Shown here: in pieces, positions 1 through 12,048 of the stretch
How positions within the stretch are numbered: the stretch's first letter is position 1
Layout of the letters: each line of letters starts with the position of its first letter
Assembly (NCBI RefSeq): GCF_902459465.1
Contig: NC_047065.1
Location: 2,476,309-2,540,308 of the forward strand
Direction: 5' to 3'
Length of the DNA: 64,000 bases
Origin: Asterias rubens
Lineage: Eukaryota > Echinodermata > Asteroidea > Forcipulatida > Asteriidae
Made by a program: the position numbers and the translations under genes
The notes under the pieces: generated by a model
What the model was told of the DNA's origin: nothing
Seen by the model: the letters and a program-made list of their open reading frames with translations, nothing else
Databases searched by the model: none

Positions 1-100
1 TCTGAAATTTGTGCAGAAAAAGGTTACCAGCCAAAATTACATAAGTCTACATTGCTGTGACTAGTCCCGCACTATAGCAAGGAAATTTGTCAATCATTTT
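1..100. repeat. Fragment of the GGGCCC-end element family
   Basis: The segment AGGTTACCAGCCAAAATTAC and the following TACATTG-TGTGACTAG resemble 41430-41500. It is cut by the window start. Confidence 0.4.
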
Positions 101-287
101 GTTCTGCCTATAACAGCTTAATGAAATTTGGCATTGGTCGGGATTAAAGAGCGTAGCAATATTATAGGTGATTCTTGTTTATCTACTGAATGGTCATTAT
201 CTTAAAACGATATTGTCAATTAATCTTGAGCTCCCAATGAATATCCTAAGGGAGGCTCATGTTGATTAAAACAATAGCTTGATAAGT

Positions 288-400
288 AAGGTTTGCGGTC
301 ACACCGTGTACAAATCTCTTCTGTGAGTGGTGGCTCTCAGAAGAGCCGGTATGTTTTGCTCGACGTTTCGGTCAGTGCTCTGGCCGTCTTCTAATACTCT
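288..400 (-). repeat. Hammerhead-like repeat, decayed copy
   Basis: On the minus strand a TTAGAAGA (decayed CTGANGA) is followed by a stem (CGGCCAG/CTGACCG) and GAAACGTCGAG. Beyond it lies the family tail GGCTCTTCTGAGAGCC. The same arrangement occurs at 34665-34765 and 54153-54245. Confidence 0.4.
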
Positions 401-1011
401 CCTCAAATCAAGTACAAGATTCTATCAGGGTCACTGTCCTCTCCTCTTTCTTCCGGTTGACTTATCTTATCCTCCTTCATGCCCTGAATGACCACGCCCA
501 CTTCATGACACATCCATGTCACACTAGTTACATTTCACAATATTGTTCCAGTAACACAATACTGATGATAAAACAGTGCCCTATTTAATCTAGTCAACTT
601 GGCATTTACGTTTAATCATCAAAGTTTATCTCGAGTGCGTGTTGGCCGTGAGGTCCTTAATGACACTGGCCACCATTTAAGATAATTTCTCACTTGTGGT
701 TATTGAGTTGATCATAAACCTTACACCAAGATTCATCAAAACCGATCCAAAATCTGCACGACTCGGCATCATTTCAGCACCTCGTAGCAACACATGCTCA
801 GTTTGGATTTCCCTCCAATTTCATCTCGACTCGTGCGAGACTGGCCGTCCGGTTGGCTCCATTAAACCGCGGCTGTCCACAAGTACACCTCCCCTCAGTT
901 GTTATTAGAGAGAGGAGGAGGGAATTAGAAGGGGCGGATCAAGGTTTAAGAAGAAGGGGTTCATGGAAAAAATGAATACTGAAATGTAAGGAGTGAGAAC
1001 TTAAAGAGTCA

Positions 1012-1372
1012 TTAAAGGCTCTGGACACCTTTGGAAATTGTCAAAGGCCAGTATGTTCACTTGATTCTCAACGTATGAATAAAGTAACAAATCTGTGAAA
1101 AATTTGTCATCGAAGTTGCAAGAGAATAATGAAATAAAAAACACCCTTGTTGCACCAATTTGTGGGCTTTAAGATGCCTAATACAAGGCTCAAGGCATGA
1201 AGGATTTTATTATTTGAGTGAGAAATTACCCCTTTCTCAAAAACTATACGTTACTTCTGAGAGAACTATTTCACACAATGTTGTATACTATCAACAGCTC
1301 TCCTTTGCTCGTTACCAAGTAAGTTTTTATGCCAACAATTATTTTGAGTAATTACCAATAGTGTCCAGTTTC
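1012..1372 (+). mobile_element. MITE-A copy
   Basis: TTAA start; belongs to the subfamily with the AAGGCTCAAGGCATGAAGG-type centre. The 3' TTAA end is eroded. Confidence 0.75.
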
Positions 1373-1972
1373 AAATTGTCTTGAGAAGTTGATGTTAGCT
1401 TTTGAGGCCCTATCAAGATTGAAAAGATGATTGGATGTCATTTTCTTCACACCATCTTAGTTGTCAAAGTGCTTACAGTATTTCCCCCAGCAAATTTTTA
1501 AAGGCTGTTTGTACTGTCTCTGATTTATTAAATTGATTTTAGAGCTAAGTAAATTATCTTGATTTTAACTAATATGATGGAGCCAAGAGCAACGGATTGC
1601 TAATTATCTTAGTTGGTCCCAAACAGAATATACACTACCGTTTGTTATAGTGACGACCTCTTGGAACTCAAAAAAGAAGTTTATATTTTTACCCTTCGAA
1701 GCAATCCATAAACAATGTGAAAGGGTTCAAGGGAAGGTATACGTTTGGTTATTATTTGGTTATGGATTCCACTGTTGGCTTTTTATCAACAATTTGCCCC
1801 TTTGTTAACGTCTATTTTGGTTAAGTCTCATTATAGTTTTAAGTGCTGGGTGATTGTTTTTTGTTTGGATTGTTTGTAATACTTACTCATTAGCTATTGT
1901 GTGTTTTAAATGTTTAACCTTTAGCTCTTTTTAAAGTTTTTGTTTTTATAATGTACATGATCTAGTGCAATG

Positions 1973-2112
1973 GGAGACTTTCTGGGACGATAGAGGGCAG
2001 CAGACTTACCGGGTAAATCCATTGTTCTCAGAATTATGCGCATGTTCAGAACTACGTAAACAATGGAAATTTACCCGGTATGTCTGCTGCCACCTAGCGT
2101 TGGAAAGTCTCC
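1973..2112. mobile_element. Palindromic MITE with CTCF-like arms
   Basis: Outer ends GGAGACTTTC and GAAAGTCTCC are exact inverses. Inner arms carry GGCAGCAGAC-TTACCGGGTAAAT and its inverse. The right arm contains CTAGGTGGCAGC on the minus strand, close to the CTCF core. Confidence 0.65.
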
Positions 2113-2499
2113 TATTCAACCGTATCGGTTGTCATACTGTTCATTTTTTTGTAATGTTTTTATGAAATAAACCAAAAAATATAAATATAAAAAATAATCA
2201 TAATAATATATCACTCTTAAAATTAGTGCCAATTAAAATATTTGGTTTGAAGCCCATCAGCAGCTTTCCATAGAAAGCATTTTGTAAAATATTTGACTTT
2301 GACGTAATGTGGTTATGTAAAAGGTTATCAGTTTTTAGTGCCCAGAAATTTGAACCTCAGATTAGGGTTTTTTGTTCCTGCGTGGACTTACGATTCGTTC
2401 CGGATTTTCGAGAAAAAAAAATCTCAAAAACGAGGCCACCTTTTGAAAAGAAATTGTCACAATGCAAGTTTTATTGTGAACATCTACATTTATATTGGG

Positions 2500-2886
2500 T
2501 TAAAGGCAGTGGACACTATTGGTAATTGTCAAAGACTATTCTTCACAGTTGGTGTATCTCAACATATGCATAAAATAACAAACCTGTGAAAATTTGAGCT
2601 CAATCGATCATCTAACTTGGGAGATAATAATGAAAGAAAAAACACCCTTGTCAGACGAAGTTGTGCGCGTTTAGATGGTTGATTTCGAGACCTCAAGTTC
2701 TAAATCTGAGGTCTCGAAATCAAATTCGTGGAAAATTACTTCTTTCTCGAAATCTTGGTCACTTCAGAGGGAGCCGTTTCTCACAATGTTGCATACCATC
2801 AACCTCTCCCCATTACTCGTTGCCAAGAAAGGTTTTATGCTAACAATTATTTTGAGTAACTACCAATAGTGTCCACTGCCTTTCAA
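2500..2886 (+). mobile_element. MITE-A copy, near full length
   Basis: Starts TTAAAGGCAGTGGACACTAT and ends with the inverse, with TTCAA in place of TTTAA at the 3' edge. The centre is the GAGACCTCA...TGAGGTCTC palindrome. Confidence 0.85.
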
Positions 2887-2889
2887 ACA

Positions 2890-4245
2890 ATCAAACAGTT
2901 AACATAAACGAAGGGGACACTTTGCCTCAAATGACAAAGCTTTGACATTCCGCGTCGTCATGATTTTATAAGAGAGCTTGCGTTTGTGTTCTGAATATTC
3001 TCGGTTATGTCACAAGCCCTAATATTGAAATAATTATTGTTACCATTTGAACCAGCTCAACGTTGATGATACCGTAGTCATGCGTTCTGTGAACAAAGTT
3101 TCTCAGCTGCCCAGCCTTGGATGTCAAGTGAAGATAAAGGGAGTAAATTACATTTATTATTTATTTTTCGTTTCCAAGACGTCTGTGACTTGAAGGTGTT
3201 TCATTTAAAAATAAATTGAAGAAGATTGTCTCGGTCTTTATTTGTTAATCGTGGCTTAATATACAATTTTAGCAAAAGTAATGAATTAATTGGCATTTAA
3301 TGAGGAAAATATGAAGACAATGAGTTGGTACTGCCTATAGGCTTTGATTACCGTGGGGCAGTCTTGGCTCCTATACACACCTTACTAATTGATTGACTTC
3401 ATTAATATTCATTAATTAGACGCTTTAATTGGACTGTTATGATTTGTAATGGGGGAGGTTGTTGGATTGCATCTTGTGTGATGTCTGCTGGTTGTTAAAT
3501 TGAGCGCATCTCTTGTACTTATACTCCCATCTAGACATTGAGACTCGTAGTCAACCACTGTCTGTCTTAGCCAGTCATCTCCAGTTAGGCAAAAAGAAAA
3601 TTATGTTATGCGTACTGCCTTTTTGAAAAAAAGTAATGGAGGATTTTTTCTTTCCATTTTTTTTCTTTCTAAATGGCCACAAGACACGTTTTTAACTGGC
3701 TGTGCTTGTTTGTGAACTCGCTAAAATGTATCATTTTTTTAATTAATTTGTTAAATCATTGTTCTTAACTTTCTCGACACTGATTTGGCTCAGCCTGTGT
3801 AAATAAAGAAAAATAATGAGTAAATAAAAATACTTCCTTTTTTGTTTATCAAAAAAAAAAAGAGAGAGAAAAAAAAAAAGGAGGCTGCCTATAAAACGGA
3901 AGCGGTCGGTGACGCTAAACATATTTTATTTTGTATTGGCCTTAGTTCACCAACAGCAATCCCCTAATCACGTAAATGATATTTATGTCAATATACATAG
4001 CGGCATCAGACAGTCATTCCGTCCACTCGTGTGTGTTTAAGTTTTACCATTACTGTCATTGCATATGATCATCTGCAAACATACAACAGGTATCACAGAT
4101 GGGGTACCTTGTCAATTAAACAACAATAAAATATGAAATTAGATAAGCATATCCAGCGAGTTGGAAAATGAAATGAGTCAAGCTTATAATATTCATCGCA
4201 TATATTGACTTGTTGTATTACGATCCTACTGTGTCAATATTTAAC
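2890..4245. other. No gene seen
   Basis: AT-rich sequence with A/T homopolymers (for example 3849-3880). No open frame with protein-like composition, RNA gene or recognised repeat. Confidence 0.6.
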
Positions 4246-4249
4246 TTTT

Positions 4250-5060
4250 AAGATTTCTTTGTCAGCGGGATAGAGCAATCGCCGATCTGACTCTAAGCGC
4301 AATTCATTTGTCAAGATTATTTCAAATCAAAACAAAAACATTGTACAACAAAGAACATACTTTCGTTTGTATAAACTAAACGAAGTTTTCCAAATCCTTG
4401 TTGGAAGCTTCTTTTTAAAAAATGAATTAGAATGGGTGCCTACATATTTTTAAGATTCCTTTATAAGTGGTTGAGAAATCACCAGTAAACGATGCATTTG
4501 CTTATAGGTTAAAAATCAAAACAAACATTGTGAACAAAGAACACATTATTTAAGTTTTCTATAAACAAAGGTTTTCCAAATCTTAGTTGGAAACTTACAA
4601 CGCATAGACTGTCTTAATTTCTTAAGATTTCTTTGTTAGTGGTAGCGAAATCGTCGATCTTACAGTAAGCAATTCATTTGACAAGATTTAACATCAAAAC
4701 AGAAATATTTTACAACAAAGAAAGTACTTTCGTTTCTATAAACTAAACAAATGTTTTCCAAAAAGGTGTTGGAAATTTACAGTGACATTTAATGCGAAAT
4801 TGTGAATATTTAGGGTTTCTTTGTTATAGTGTTAATGAGAAATCGCCGATTTACCCAGCGAGCGATTTATTTGCCAAGATTAAAAAACGGAACAGAAATT
4901 AATATTGTACAACAAAGATCATATTGTTGTTTTTGATGTAATACCAATTCTCCACAAATTCTCTCATTTGCGAGTCATTTGCCAATATTTTAGAATCAAA
5001 ACATTGTACAACAAAGCCCATATTTTTGTTCCTATAAACTAAAAAAAGAATTCACAAACC
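4250..5060. repeat. Degenerate tandem array, about 170-200 bp period, five copies
   Basis: Units start near 4250, 4452, 4624, 4811 and about 4970. Each has AAGATTTCTTTGTTAGTGG-like sequence, then GAAATCGCCGATCT, ACATTGTACAACAAAGA, TATAAACTAAACAAA and GTTTTCCAAA...GTTGGAA. Copies have diverged by substitutions and small indels; the last is truncated. Confidence 0.75.
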
Positions 5061-5450
5061 AGTAATTGAAATTGTGCAGATTAATTTCACAAAAACCATG
5101 CAGCGAGAAACACTCCATATTTAGTCGTGGCGGGGCTGTTGTTATTAAACAAACATCAGTATTTTAGGTATTCAACCATTGTCTCGTTCAGAAATATTGA
5201 CAGATTTACACTGGGTGAGTTTTAAAGCTATATAGCTACACCAATAGGGCACATAACTCAAACTAGACCCAAAGACCTAGTTTGATCGACCACTAGACCC
5301 ATCATTTCCCAGAAGAAAGAGAAAACCTCGGGGCTAGTTTCCACTCGTTGAGGCTAGAAACCCCGAGATGCCTGGACTTATGGCAACGAACTCACGATGG
5401 GGACAACTATAGACAAACAAAACAATCTTTAATCTTTGACTTTAATTGAT

Positions 5451-5765
5451 GAAAGGCACTGGACACCTTTGGTATTTGTCAAAGTATTCTCACTTTGTGT
5501 CCCAACATATGCATACAATAAAAAATCTGTGAACATTTGGACTCAATTGGTTAATGAAGTTGCAAGAGAATAATGAAATAAAAACTTGTTGTGCTTTAAG
5601 ATGCATAATAAAAGATTTCAGGTCTGTGTGTGAAGTTTTCTATTATTCGAGTGAGAAATTACCTATTTAAAAAAACTACATTACTTCAGAGAGAGCCGTT
5701 TCTCACAATGTTTTATACTATCAACAGCTCTTCTTTGCTCGTTGCCAAGTATAAGTTTTTCTTAA
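5451..5765 (+). mobile_element. MITE-A copy, 3' truncated
   Basis: Left end AAAGGCACTGGACACCTTTG and body are recognisable up to CGTTGCCAAG; the right terminus is missing. Confidence 0.7.
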
Positions 5766-5934
5766 ACTAACTTTGTCAACGAAATTCTAAAGATGACTTT
5801 GTGCTTCAACGCTGAGGTCGTATCCAATGGGTCACTCTGAATTATAAACACATTGTTTTTATTTAAATTACTAAACGTCTTCGTTTAAACAGTTTTGCAT
5901 TATACATAAACGTCCATACAAAGAAAGCTGGCCG

Positions 5935-6275
5935 CTGTTAAGAGCTCCGAATTCAAGCTCTGCTGTTTCTGTTCAGCAGAGTGTGGGTTCGAATCCCGGT
6001 CGCGACACTTGTGTCCCTGAGCAAGACACTTAACTATTATTGCTTCTCTCCACCCAGGGGTAAATGGGTACCTGTGAAGGCAGAGATGGTTCTTGCGATT
6101 GATTTAGCCGAGTAGCGCATTTGTTGCAGGAGGCTGTATACTCCCCAGGGAGCTGAGATGGTTTAAGGAGTGAATTAAGGCCCAGTGACCAGGTGTAATA
6201 TCTTGAAGCGCTCTGAGACACCCGTAGGGAGTGAAAAAACGCTATATAAAAACTCAATATTATTATTATTATTAA
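5935..6275 (+). mobile_element. tRNA-derived SINE
   Basis: The head contains TGGCCGCTGTTAAGAGC (A-box-like) and GGGTTCGAATCCCGG (B box). The body has CTGAGCAAGACACTTAACTA and the tail is (ATT)n. It matches the better-preserved copy at 59352-59694. Confidence 0.8.
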
Positions 6276-6277
6276 CA

Positions 6278-6645
6278 TTACAGAATTTGTTTTTGCTATA
6301 ACAAAACAGTTGCTGGCAGTGTAGACACTTTATGTAATCCACCATATACATAAACTGACAAACCTCTAGAAGTTTGAGATCGACCGGACAGCTGGGTCAC
6401 GGGAGAATAGTAAAAAAAACGATTACAAATTTTGCATTGTATCGATGCCAAAATAAAAATGAATAAAACGCTCACTGAGCGATAAACTCCAAACGCGATG
6501 TTAAATTATTTATTTCTCATCAAATATGACATTTCAGCCAACAAAATTTCATGGGATGTTTTCAACTATCATGGTCATTAGACCGTGTAAGTTTTATGTA
6601 AATCTGTGATCTTCACGATTTTTGTTTCTTACCAATTGTATGATT
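6278..6645 (+). mobile_element. Foldback-type element, inverted partner of 9948-10329
   Basis: About 360 bp nearly identical, in reverse orientation, to 9948-10329. Ends resemble GTTACAGAATTGGT. It abuts the SINE tail. Confidence 0.7.
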
Positions 6646-6734
6646 AAACATAATTATAGAGAAACAATTTGAACTTTTGTAATTTATAACGATGACGGAA
6701 AAAAAAACAGTGTGCTATAATGCCTGAGGTAGTT

Positions 6735-7090
6735 GTTACACAATTTTTGCATTATACAAAAGGAATATAATAAAGAAAGCTGTCTGCTGTTCAGCCATTC
6801 TGCCATAATTGTTATGCAAGTCGTACTATCCTACATACGGCACACTTCCTTTTCATGTAACTGTAAACAGCAAAAGTTCAAATTGTTTCTCAAATATAAT
6901 AAATACACACAGCTTCCCTAAAAAAAGCACAATTTGAGTATTATAAAAAATGTCCATAATAAAGAAAGCTGCATGCTGTCCAGTCATTCTGTCAGAACTC
7001 TTAAGTAAGTCGTACTACACTACAATGCAGCACACTTTCTTTTCATGTAATTGTAAATTACAAAAGTTCAATTTGTTTCTGTATCTGTTT
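6735..7090 (+). repeat. Two-copy tandem duplication
   Basis: Unit 6760-6895 (AATAAAGAAAGCTG, GTCGTACTA, CACTTCCTTTTCATGTAA) recurs at 6955-7085 with substitutions. A further partial copy of AAAGAAAGCTGGCCGCTGTT lies at 5918-5938. Confidence 0.65.
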
Positions 7091-7193
7091 AAGTACATAG
7101 TAATCCCTGGGTGGGAAGGGAATCTCACGTTTTGTTGCAGCACTCTGCAGTTACTCTTTATCAGCAGATCACGCGTGAATTTCCGAGAGCAGA

Positions 7194-7247
7194 ATGAAAG
7201 AGTCTACCTTAGCAGTCATGATAACTATTATGCTTTTACCCTTTGCA
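7194..7247 (+). CDS. Possible first coding exon encoding a signal peptide
   Basis: ATG at 7194 gives MKESTLAVMITIMLLPFA, a short hydrophobic leader, ending directly at GCA/gtaagt. I found no matching downstream exon, so this may be the start of a small secreted protein, a relic, or chance. Upstream is a tandem duplication (6735-7090). Confidence 0.28.
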
Positions 7248-9310
7248 GTAAGTTTTGTTGGCTTTTATAGGATTATTTGTTATTTGAGCGCCTTGTTTTT
7301 GCATAAGACACGTTTTGGTTATATATTGCATGAATCAATAAAGAGTTTATGTTTATCCATCACAAGCAGTCGAAAACAATAAATAAAGTAAAACAAACTT
7401 GGTCACATAATGGCGGCAAAATGAGATCTTTAACCAATGACGTCACGATTGCAAACTCGCTGTTGATTCTGGCCGTGCACTGGTGACGGGGAAAGTGGGG
7501 CATCAAGGGACTATTGACTTGTAAACCTAAAATGCCCGGGGCAATATAACAAAACCTGACTATTGCCCGCAATAATTGCCAACTCTGTTTCTGAACGTGG
7601 AATGTGGCTGGTTTAATACGATCATAGGAATTAAGGTCTTGATTGTCCTGAAAGTTTCTCAGGGGAGGTTCGTGGGTGGAAGGAGACTTGAGAAAGACTT
7701 ATCGGAGACTGGAAAATAAGCCTGGGGAGGTGGAAGGGGAGTTGTGGATAAAATAGATGACGCAAACTAGAGGTCGGTGTAAGGTGTATGTGTTGTATTG
7801 GACCGTAGAGTGAAGGTGTTTTAGGTGGTTGTATATTCTAGGCTTGGCTGGGAGAAGTTATACCACACCAAAGACATTTATTCATATTTCACATTAAATA
7901 GCACTGAAAGTTCCAACAACTTCGAAAATATTGGATTTGTTGTACGTTTTTGTTATTATATATTTATAAGTATGGTAGATGGCCTTAGCTGTTGATCAAA
8001 ACCGGACCTTCTTCAGAGGCATAAAACAAGTACAAACAAATACATATCCATTTATAGCAAAGAGGGGAAAGTAGTCTAAGGAAGGATCCAGAAAAAAGGG
8101 CGGGAAAAATGTATTTTAAAATATATAATTTGTTCCACCCATGGCAGCCCATATCTGAGCACAGGTTTTGTTGTAATGGGATTTTCAAAGTGAACAAGTC
8201 TCGATTGAACTCAGAGCGTTCCAGGGGAGCTTTCTTCCTTATGTAGTTCAAACCACTGAACACGGTTCATCCACATACTCCACAATGAATCTACAATCAA
8301 TTCACAATAACGTTCTGACATCAGTCTAAGAAGCTGACTCAGCTAAACATTAAGCATAGAAATTGCATTTTAGTCCAAAATAAAAACCAGGTAATCCTTA
8401 CAGCATTTACCTCCATTTTCCATTGAATTACAGAAATACAAAATTACCTTCACGGTTGACAAAACTCTTTTCTTAAATCCTATAAACAGACTTTCCTGAA
8501 TTTGAAAACAGATTCCCTTTGATCCTGAATCCAAACCATATCTATACCTTTAAGTACTCAATTTCAATTATTATCCCTGTGCCATGTCTTCAACCAACAC
8601 CGAGCCAGAGAGGATACAGTTGTGTGGTAATCAATGCTGGACTTCGTAATAGGGCGTATTGTCTCAATACAGCCCTTGATTTCCCTATACAATTAGCGCA
8701 AATTACCAGCCGGAGGGCTGTTAAAGTCCCGAACTGGAGCAGGATCAATTTCTTCATAAATTGTCTGATTACACTTGGGAAATGTTCCCCGGAAACGTGG
8801 CTGAATATTGGCGAGGAGAAAACATCGAGGCGAGCCGTGATGATGGGTCTTATGGTTATTATTCTTGAGATGGTTTGGTGACTGAGGGTGTGTTTTGTTG
8901 AACGTCTTGCATGCCTCTGATACAACACAGTCATGGCTTATAAAGGGAACAGACTATTGTCAGTGTGGTTGATGCTATGAGGAAAGTCTGGTGCCCATGT
9001 TGGTACGCTTCGAGTTGTATGATCGAATTCACTTTGATTTTTCCTTATAATGAAATTAGCCACATGTTGTATTTGCTTTCTTTTGGGGCATGGTTATGCG
9101 AGGTATTGAGTACTGATGATGATAGAATAGCTACCAAACATTGCAAAAATTCATGTCTATAACGTGTTTTATAGACAATACTAAAAAAATTCAGTGTTAG
9201 TCTGATAGTGGGTTAGCACTTAAAGACTAAACAATTACATCATAAACTACATGAGCTTTCTTAGCAACAGCTCTTTCTAGTGAATTACTTCTTTCTTCTG
9301 ATGAAGTAGT

Positions 9311-9317
<7 letters not shown>

Positions 9318-9342
<25 letters not shown>
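9318..9342 (+). repeat. (AAT)n microsatellite
   Basis: Eight uninterrupted AAT units. Confidence 0.9.
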
Positions 9343-9494
9343 TTTGCAGTTTTGTTGTATAATTAGTTATACTTTAAGTAGCTACCACTAACTTATTGTA
9401 ATGGTTTGCAACGGCACTGGCAGTACACTGACACCAATGGCTTTTGAGGCATTGCATGGCGAGGTCAATATATATTTGGTTTGCGGTAACACCA

Positions 9495-9722
9495 TGGCCC
9501 AATTTCATAGAGCTGCTAAGCACAAAAATGTGCTTAGCATGAAATTTCTTCCTTAGGATTACCAACCAAATTTCCACTTATTGCATATTGCTTGTTACTG
9601 GGTATTCAGCTGTTGTTTGCTTATCCTGAAAATCACGTGGAAATTTGCTTGGTAATCTTGTTTTTATCAAGGAAGAAATTTCATGCAAGCAGTTTGTTGT
9701 GCTTAGCAGTTGTATGAAACTG
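9495..9722. mobile_element. GGGCCC-end MITE (AGAGCTGCTTAGC type)
   Basis: Left end GGCCCAATTTCATAGAGCTG, right end inverse with CTTAGCAGTTGTATGAAA. The arms are internally palindromic around ATCACGTGG and its inverse. Confidence 0.7.
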
Positions 9723-9947
9723 GTGTGCGTCTACTTGCCAGGTAGATTCTGTTCTATAAGAGAACCGTTTACATGCTTTATATTCTACTACCGCGGAGTA
9801 GATTTCGGGAATTCGGGAGAAATATGTTTAGCATTTACATTGATTAGAATGTAGACGTTTTCAAGCTGAGATATCTCCCGTGTGATGGTTTTTACATGAA
9901 GTAAGGCATTTTTTCTTTTTTTCTTTTTAAACGAATTCTAAAACTCT

Positions 9948-10329
9948 TTAAAGGAACGTTACAGAATTGGTAAGAAACAAAAAACCGTGAAGATCACACA
10001 GATTTACATAAAACGTACACGGTCTAATGATGATGATAGTAGAAAACATCCCATGAAATTTTGTTGGCTGAAATGTCATGTTTGATGCGAAATAAATAAT
10101 TTAACATCGCGTTTGGAGTTTATCGCTCAGTGAGCGTTTTATTCATTTTTATTTTGGCATCGATGCAATGCAAAATTTGTAATCGTTTTTTTTTTACTAC
10201 TCTCCCGTGACCCAGCTGTCCGGTCGATCTCAAACTTCTAGAGGTTTGTCAGTTTATGTATATGGTGGATTCCATAAAGTGCTTACACTGTCAGCAACTG
10301 TTTGGTTAGCAAAAACCAATTCTGTAACC
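9948..10329 (-). mobile_element. TTAA-flanked foldback element, partner of 6278-6645
   Basis: Begins TTAAAGGAACGTTACAGAAT and ends with CAATTCTGTAACC, the inverse. Inside, TCGCTCAGTGAGCG is a short palindrome. High identity with the first copy suggests fairly recent movement. Confidence 0.75.
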
Positions 10330-10382
10330 ACTTCTCCTCTGTATTGGATTTGTTCGGATGTTGTTTCCTTTCCCCATTCCTT

Positions 10383-10738
10383 TTAAAGCCATTGGACCCT
10401 TTCGGTAAACAGTATTGTCCAAGGCCCACACTTCGTGTATCACAACTTCTATATCAAATAACAAACCTGTGAAAATTTTGGCTTAATTCGGTCATCGGAG
10501 TCGGGAGAAAATAACGGGAAAACCCACCCTTGTATCCGCGCATTTTGCCGTGTCATGACAATGTGTTTAAAATAAATCCGTAGTTCTCTTTTGTTTTAAT
10601 GTTTTCTCAAAAAGTAAAGTATTTCATGGAATAATATTTCAAGAGAAGTATTTCACCACTACCTTCTGTAAACCCTGTAAGTTGTTTGTAAATCTGTGAA
10701 CTTTTTTTTTCTGTACCGAAAGGGTCCAATGGCTTTAA
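10383..10738 (+). mobile_element. MITE-B copy
   Basis: Ends TTAAAGCCATTGGACCCTTT and its inverse ending in GGCTTTAA, so TTAA on both sides. Related in length and layout to MITE-A but with a different interior. Second copy at 62510-62879. Confidence 0.8.
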
Positions 10739-11286
10739 CCGAGTCAAAAGATTACTAAACAAAGACTAACCTACAGTGGCTGTATCTTCATCAAGAAGCC
10801 AACACACTAAACCCTACTCTATGAATAACAAACTACACCAAAAGATAACTTCGAAAGCAGGGTATCTCATAATACACAGGAAGTTACACTGTGTTTAACA
10901 GATGTCTTAATCTCCCAAGCCTTTTATACCATCGATCGTAACATGCGTATAAACCAATCGAAGAAAGAAGCACGCGCGTGGCGATCACAACAATAGCCAT
11001 TGTTGGTATCTACGCGGCACGCGACCTATCATCAATGTCGGAGGATAAGCTCCCGCATGCTTCTAACAAAAAAAAAACCCAACAACATCAGAAGTCAACC
11101 AGATATTGAATGAGTAAAAAAAGAAAATCAATTTTGTTTCATCAGAGGGTTGTTCGTGATGAGTTATTACAATATTGAGTAAAGAAAGCTACGAGAGATT
11201 AGAGTATGTATGAGGCAGATGTTTTATCTGTTTATTGTTGTGTGTCAGGATTACATGTTGTAATCTACGGAGTTTTACAAGACTAA

Positions 11287-11672
11287 TTAAAGCCAGTGGA
11301 CACTATTGGTAAACGTCAAAGACCAGTCTTTTCACTTGCTGTATCTCAACATATGCATAAAACAACAAACCTGTGAAGATTTGAGCTCGATTGGTCGTCG
11401 GAGTTGCGAAATAACTATGAAAGAAAAAACACCCTCGTCACATGAAGTCGTGTGCTTTTAGATGTTTGATTTCGAGACCTCAAATTCTAAACTTGAGGTC
11501 TCGAAATCAAATTCGTGGAAAATTACTTCTTTCTCGAAAACTACGTTACTTCAGAGGGAGCCGTTTCTCACAATGTTTTATACTATCAACCTCTCCCCAT
11601 TACTCGTAACCAAGTAAGGTTTTATGCTAATAATTATTTTGAGTAATTACTAATAGTGTCCACTGCCTTTAA
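11287..11672 (+). mobile_element. MITE-A reference copy with TTAA at both ends
   Basis: A 386 bp copy. Left end TTAAAGCCAGTGGACACTAT, right end ATAGTGTCCACTGCCTTTAA. It has a central hairpin of TTTCGAGACCTCA and its inverse. It has no coding capacity. The TTAA duplication plus TTAAAGG start resembles T2/Kolobok-type or piggyBac-type non-autonomous elements; which of the two is inference. Confidence 0.88.
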
Positions 11673-11739
11673 GATCAGAGGTTTGTAAATTGCACAAATT
11701 GACGGCCATAAGTTTGCCACCCATGGCAGAGTCTTTCTC

Positions 11740-11950
11740 ATTGTAGCCTTCGAGAAAAATGCTGCTATAAGTGTCGACACGTCAGGCCATTAACTATTAG
11801 TTTTCCATGGGTACTTTTGGTTGTTAAGCATTTTGCACAATTGTTTTCTTCTCAGGTTTGTTACTAAAAATTGCGGGGAAAATAGTTGATGACCTGACGT
11901 TTCGACCCTAGCAGTCTTTCTCATTTAGCCTTCGAAACGTCAGGCCTTTA
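11740..11950. repeat. GACGTTTCG-type dispersed repeat fragments
   Basis: CCTGACGTTTCGACCCTAGC at 11892-11911, GAAACGTCAGGCC at 11935-11947 and CACGTCAGGCCATTAACTAT near 11779. A similar piece is at 20370-20425. The layout recalls the hammerhead-like repeats, but the CTGANGA core is absent. Confidence 0.5.
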
Positions 11951-12048
11951 ACACATTTTGTTTGCATTTATACCATAGATCATTTTGGTTGGTAAGCAGT
12001 TTTTCAGCAGCTAGTTTTATTGTCGCAGGTTGATGTATTGCCAGAAAA

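Noticed and set aside
5935-6010. Possible tRNA gene with GGTTCGAATCC
   Set aside because: The head is diverged and attached to a SINE body with an (ATT)n tail.
6724-6745. TGAGGTAGTTGTTACAC resembling the let-7 5' end
   Set aside because: Similarity ends after the seed, no precursor hairpin is evident, and it lies at the edge of a duplicated repeat.
11892-11947. Hammerhead ribozyme at the GACGTTTCG repeats
   Set aside because: The strand that reads GAAACGTC has no CTGANGA core, so it was not counted with the hammerhead-like loci.
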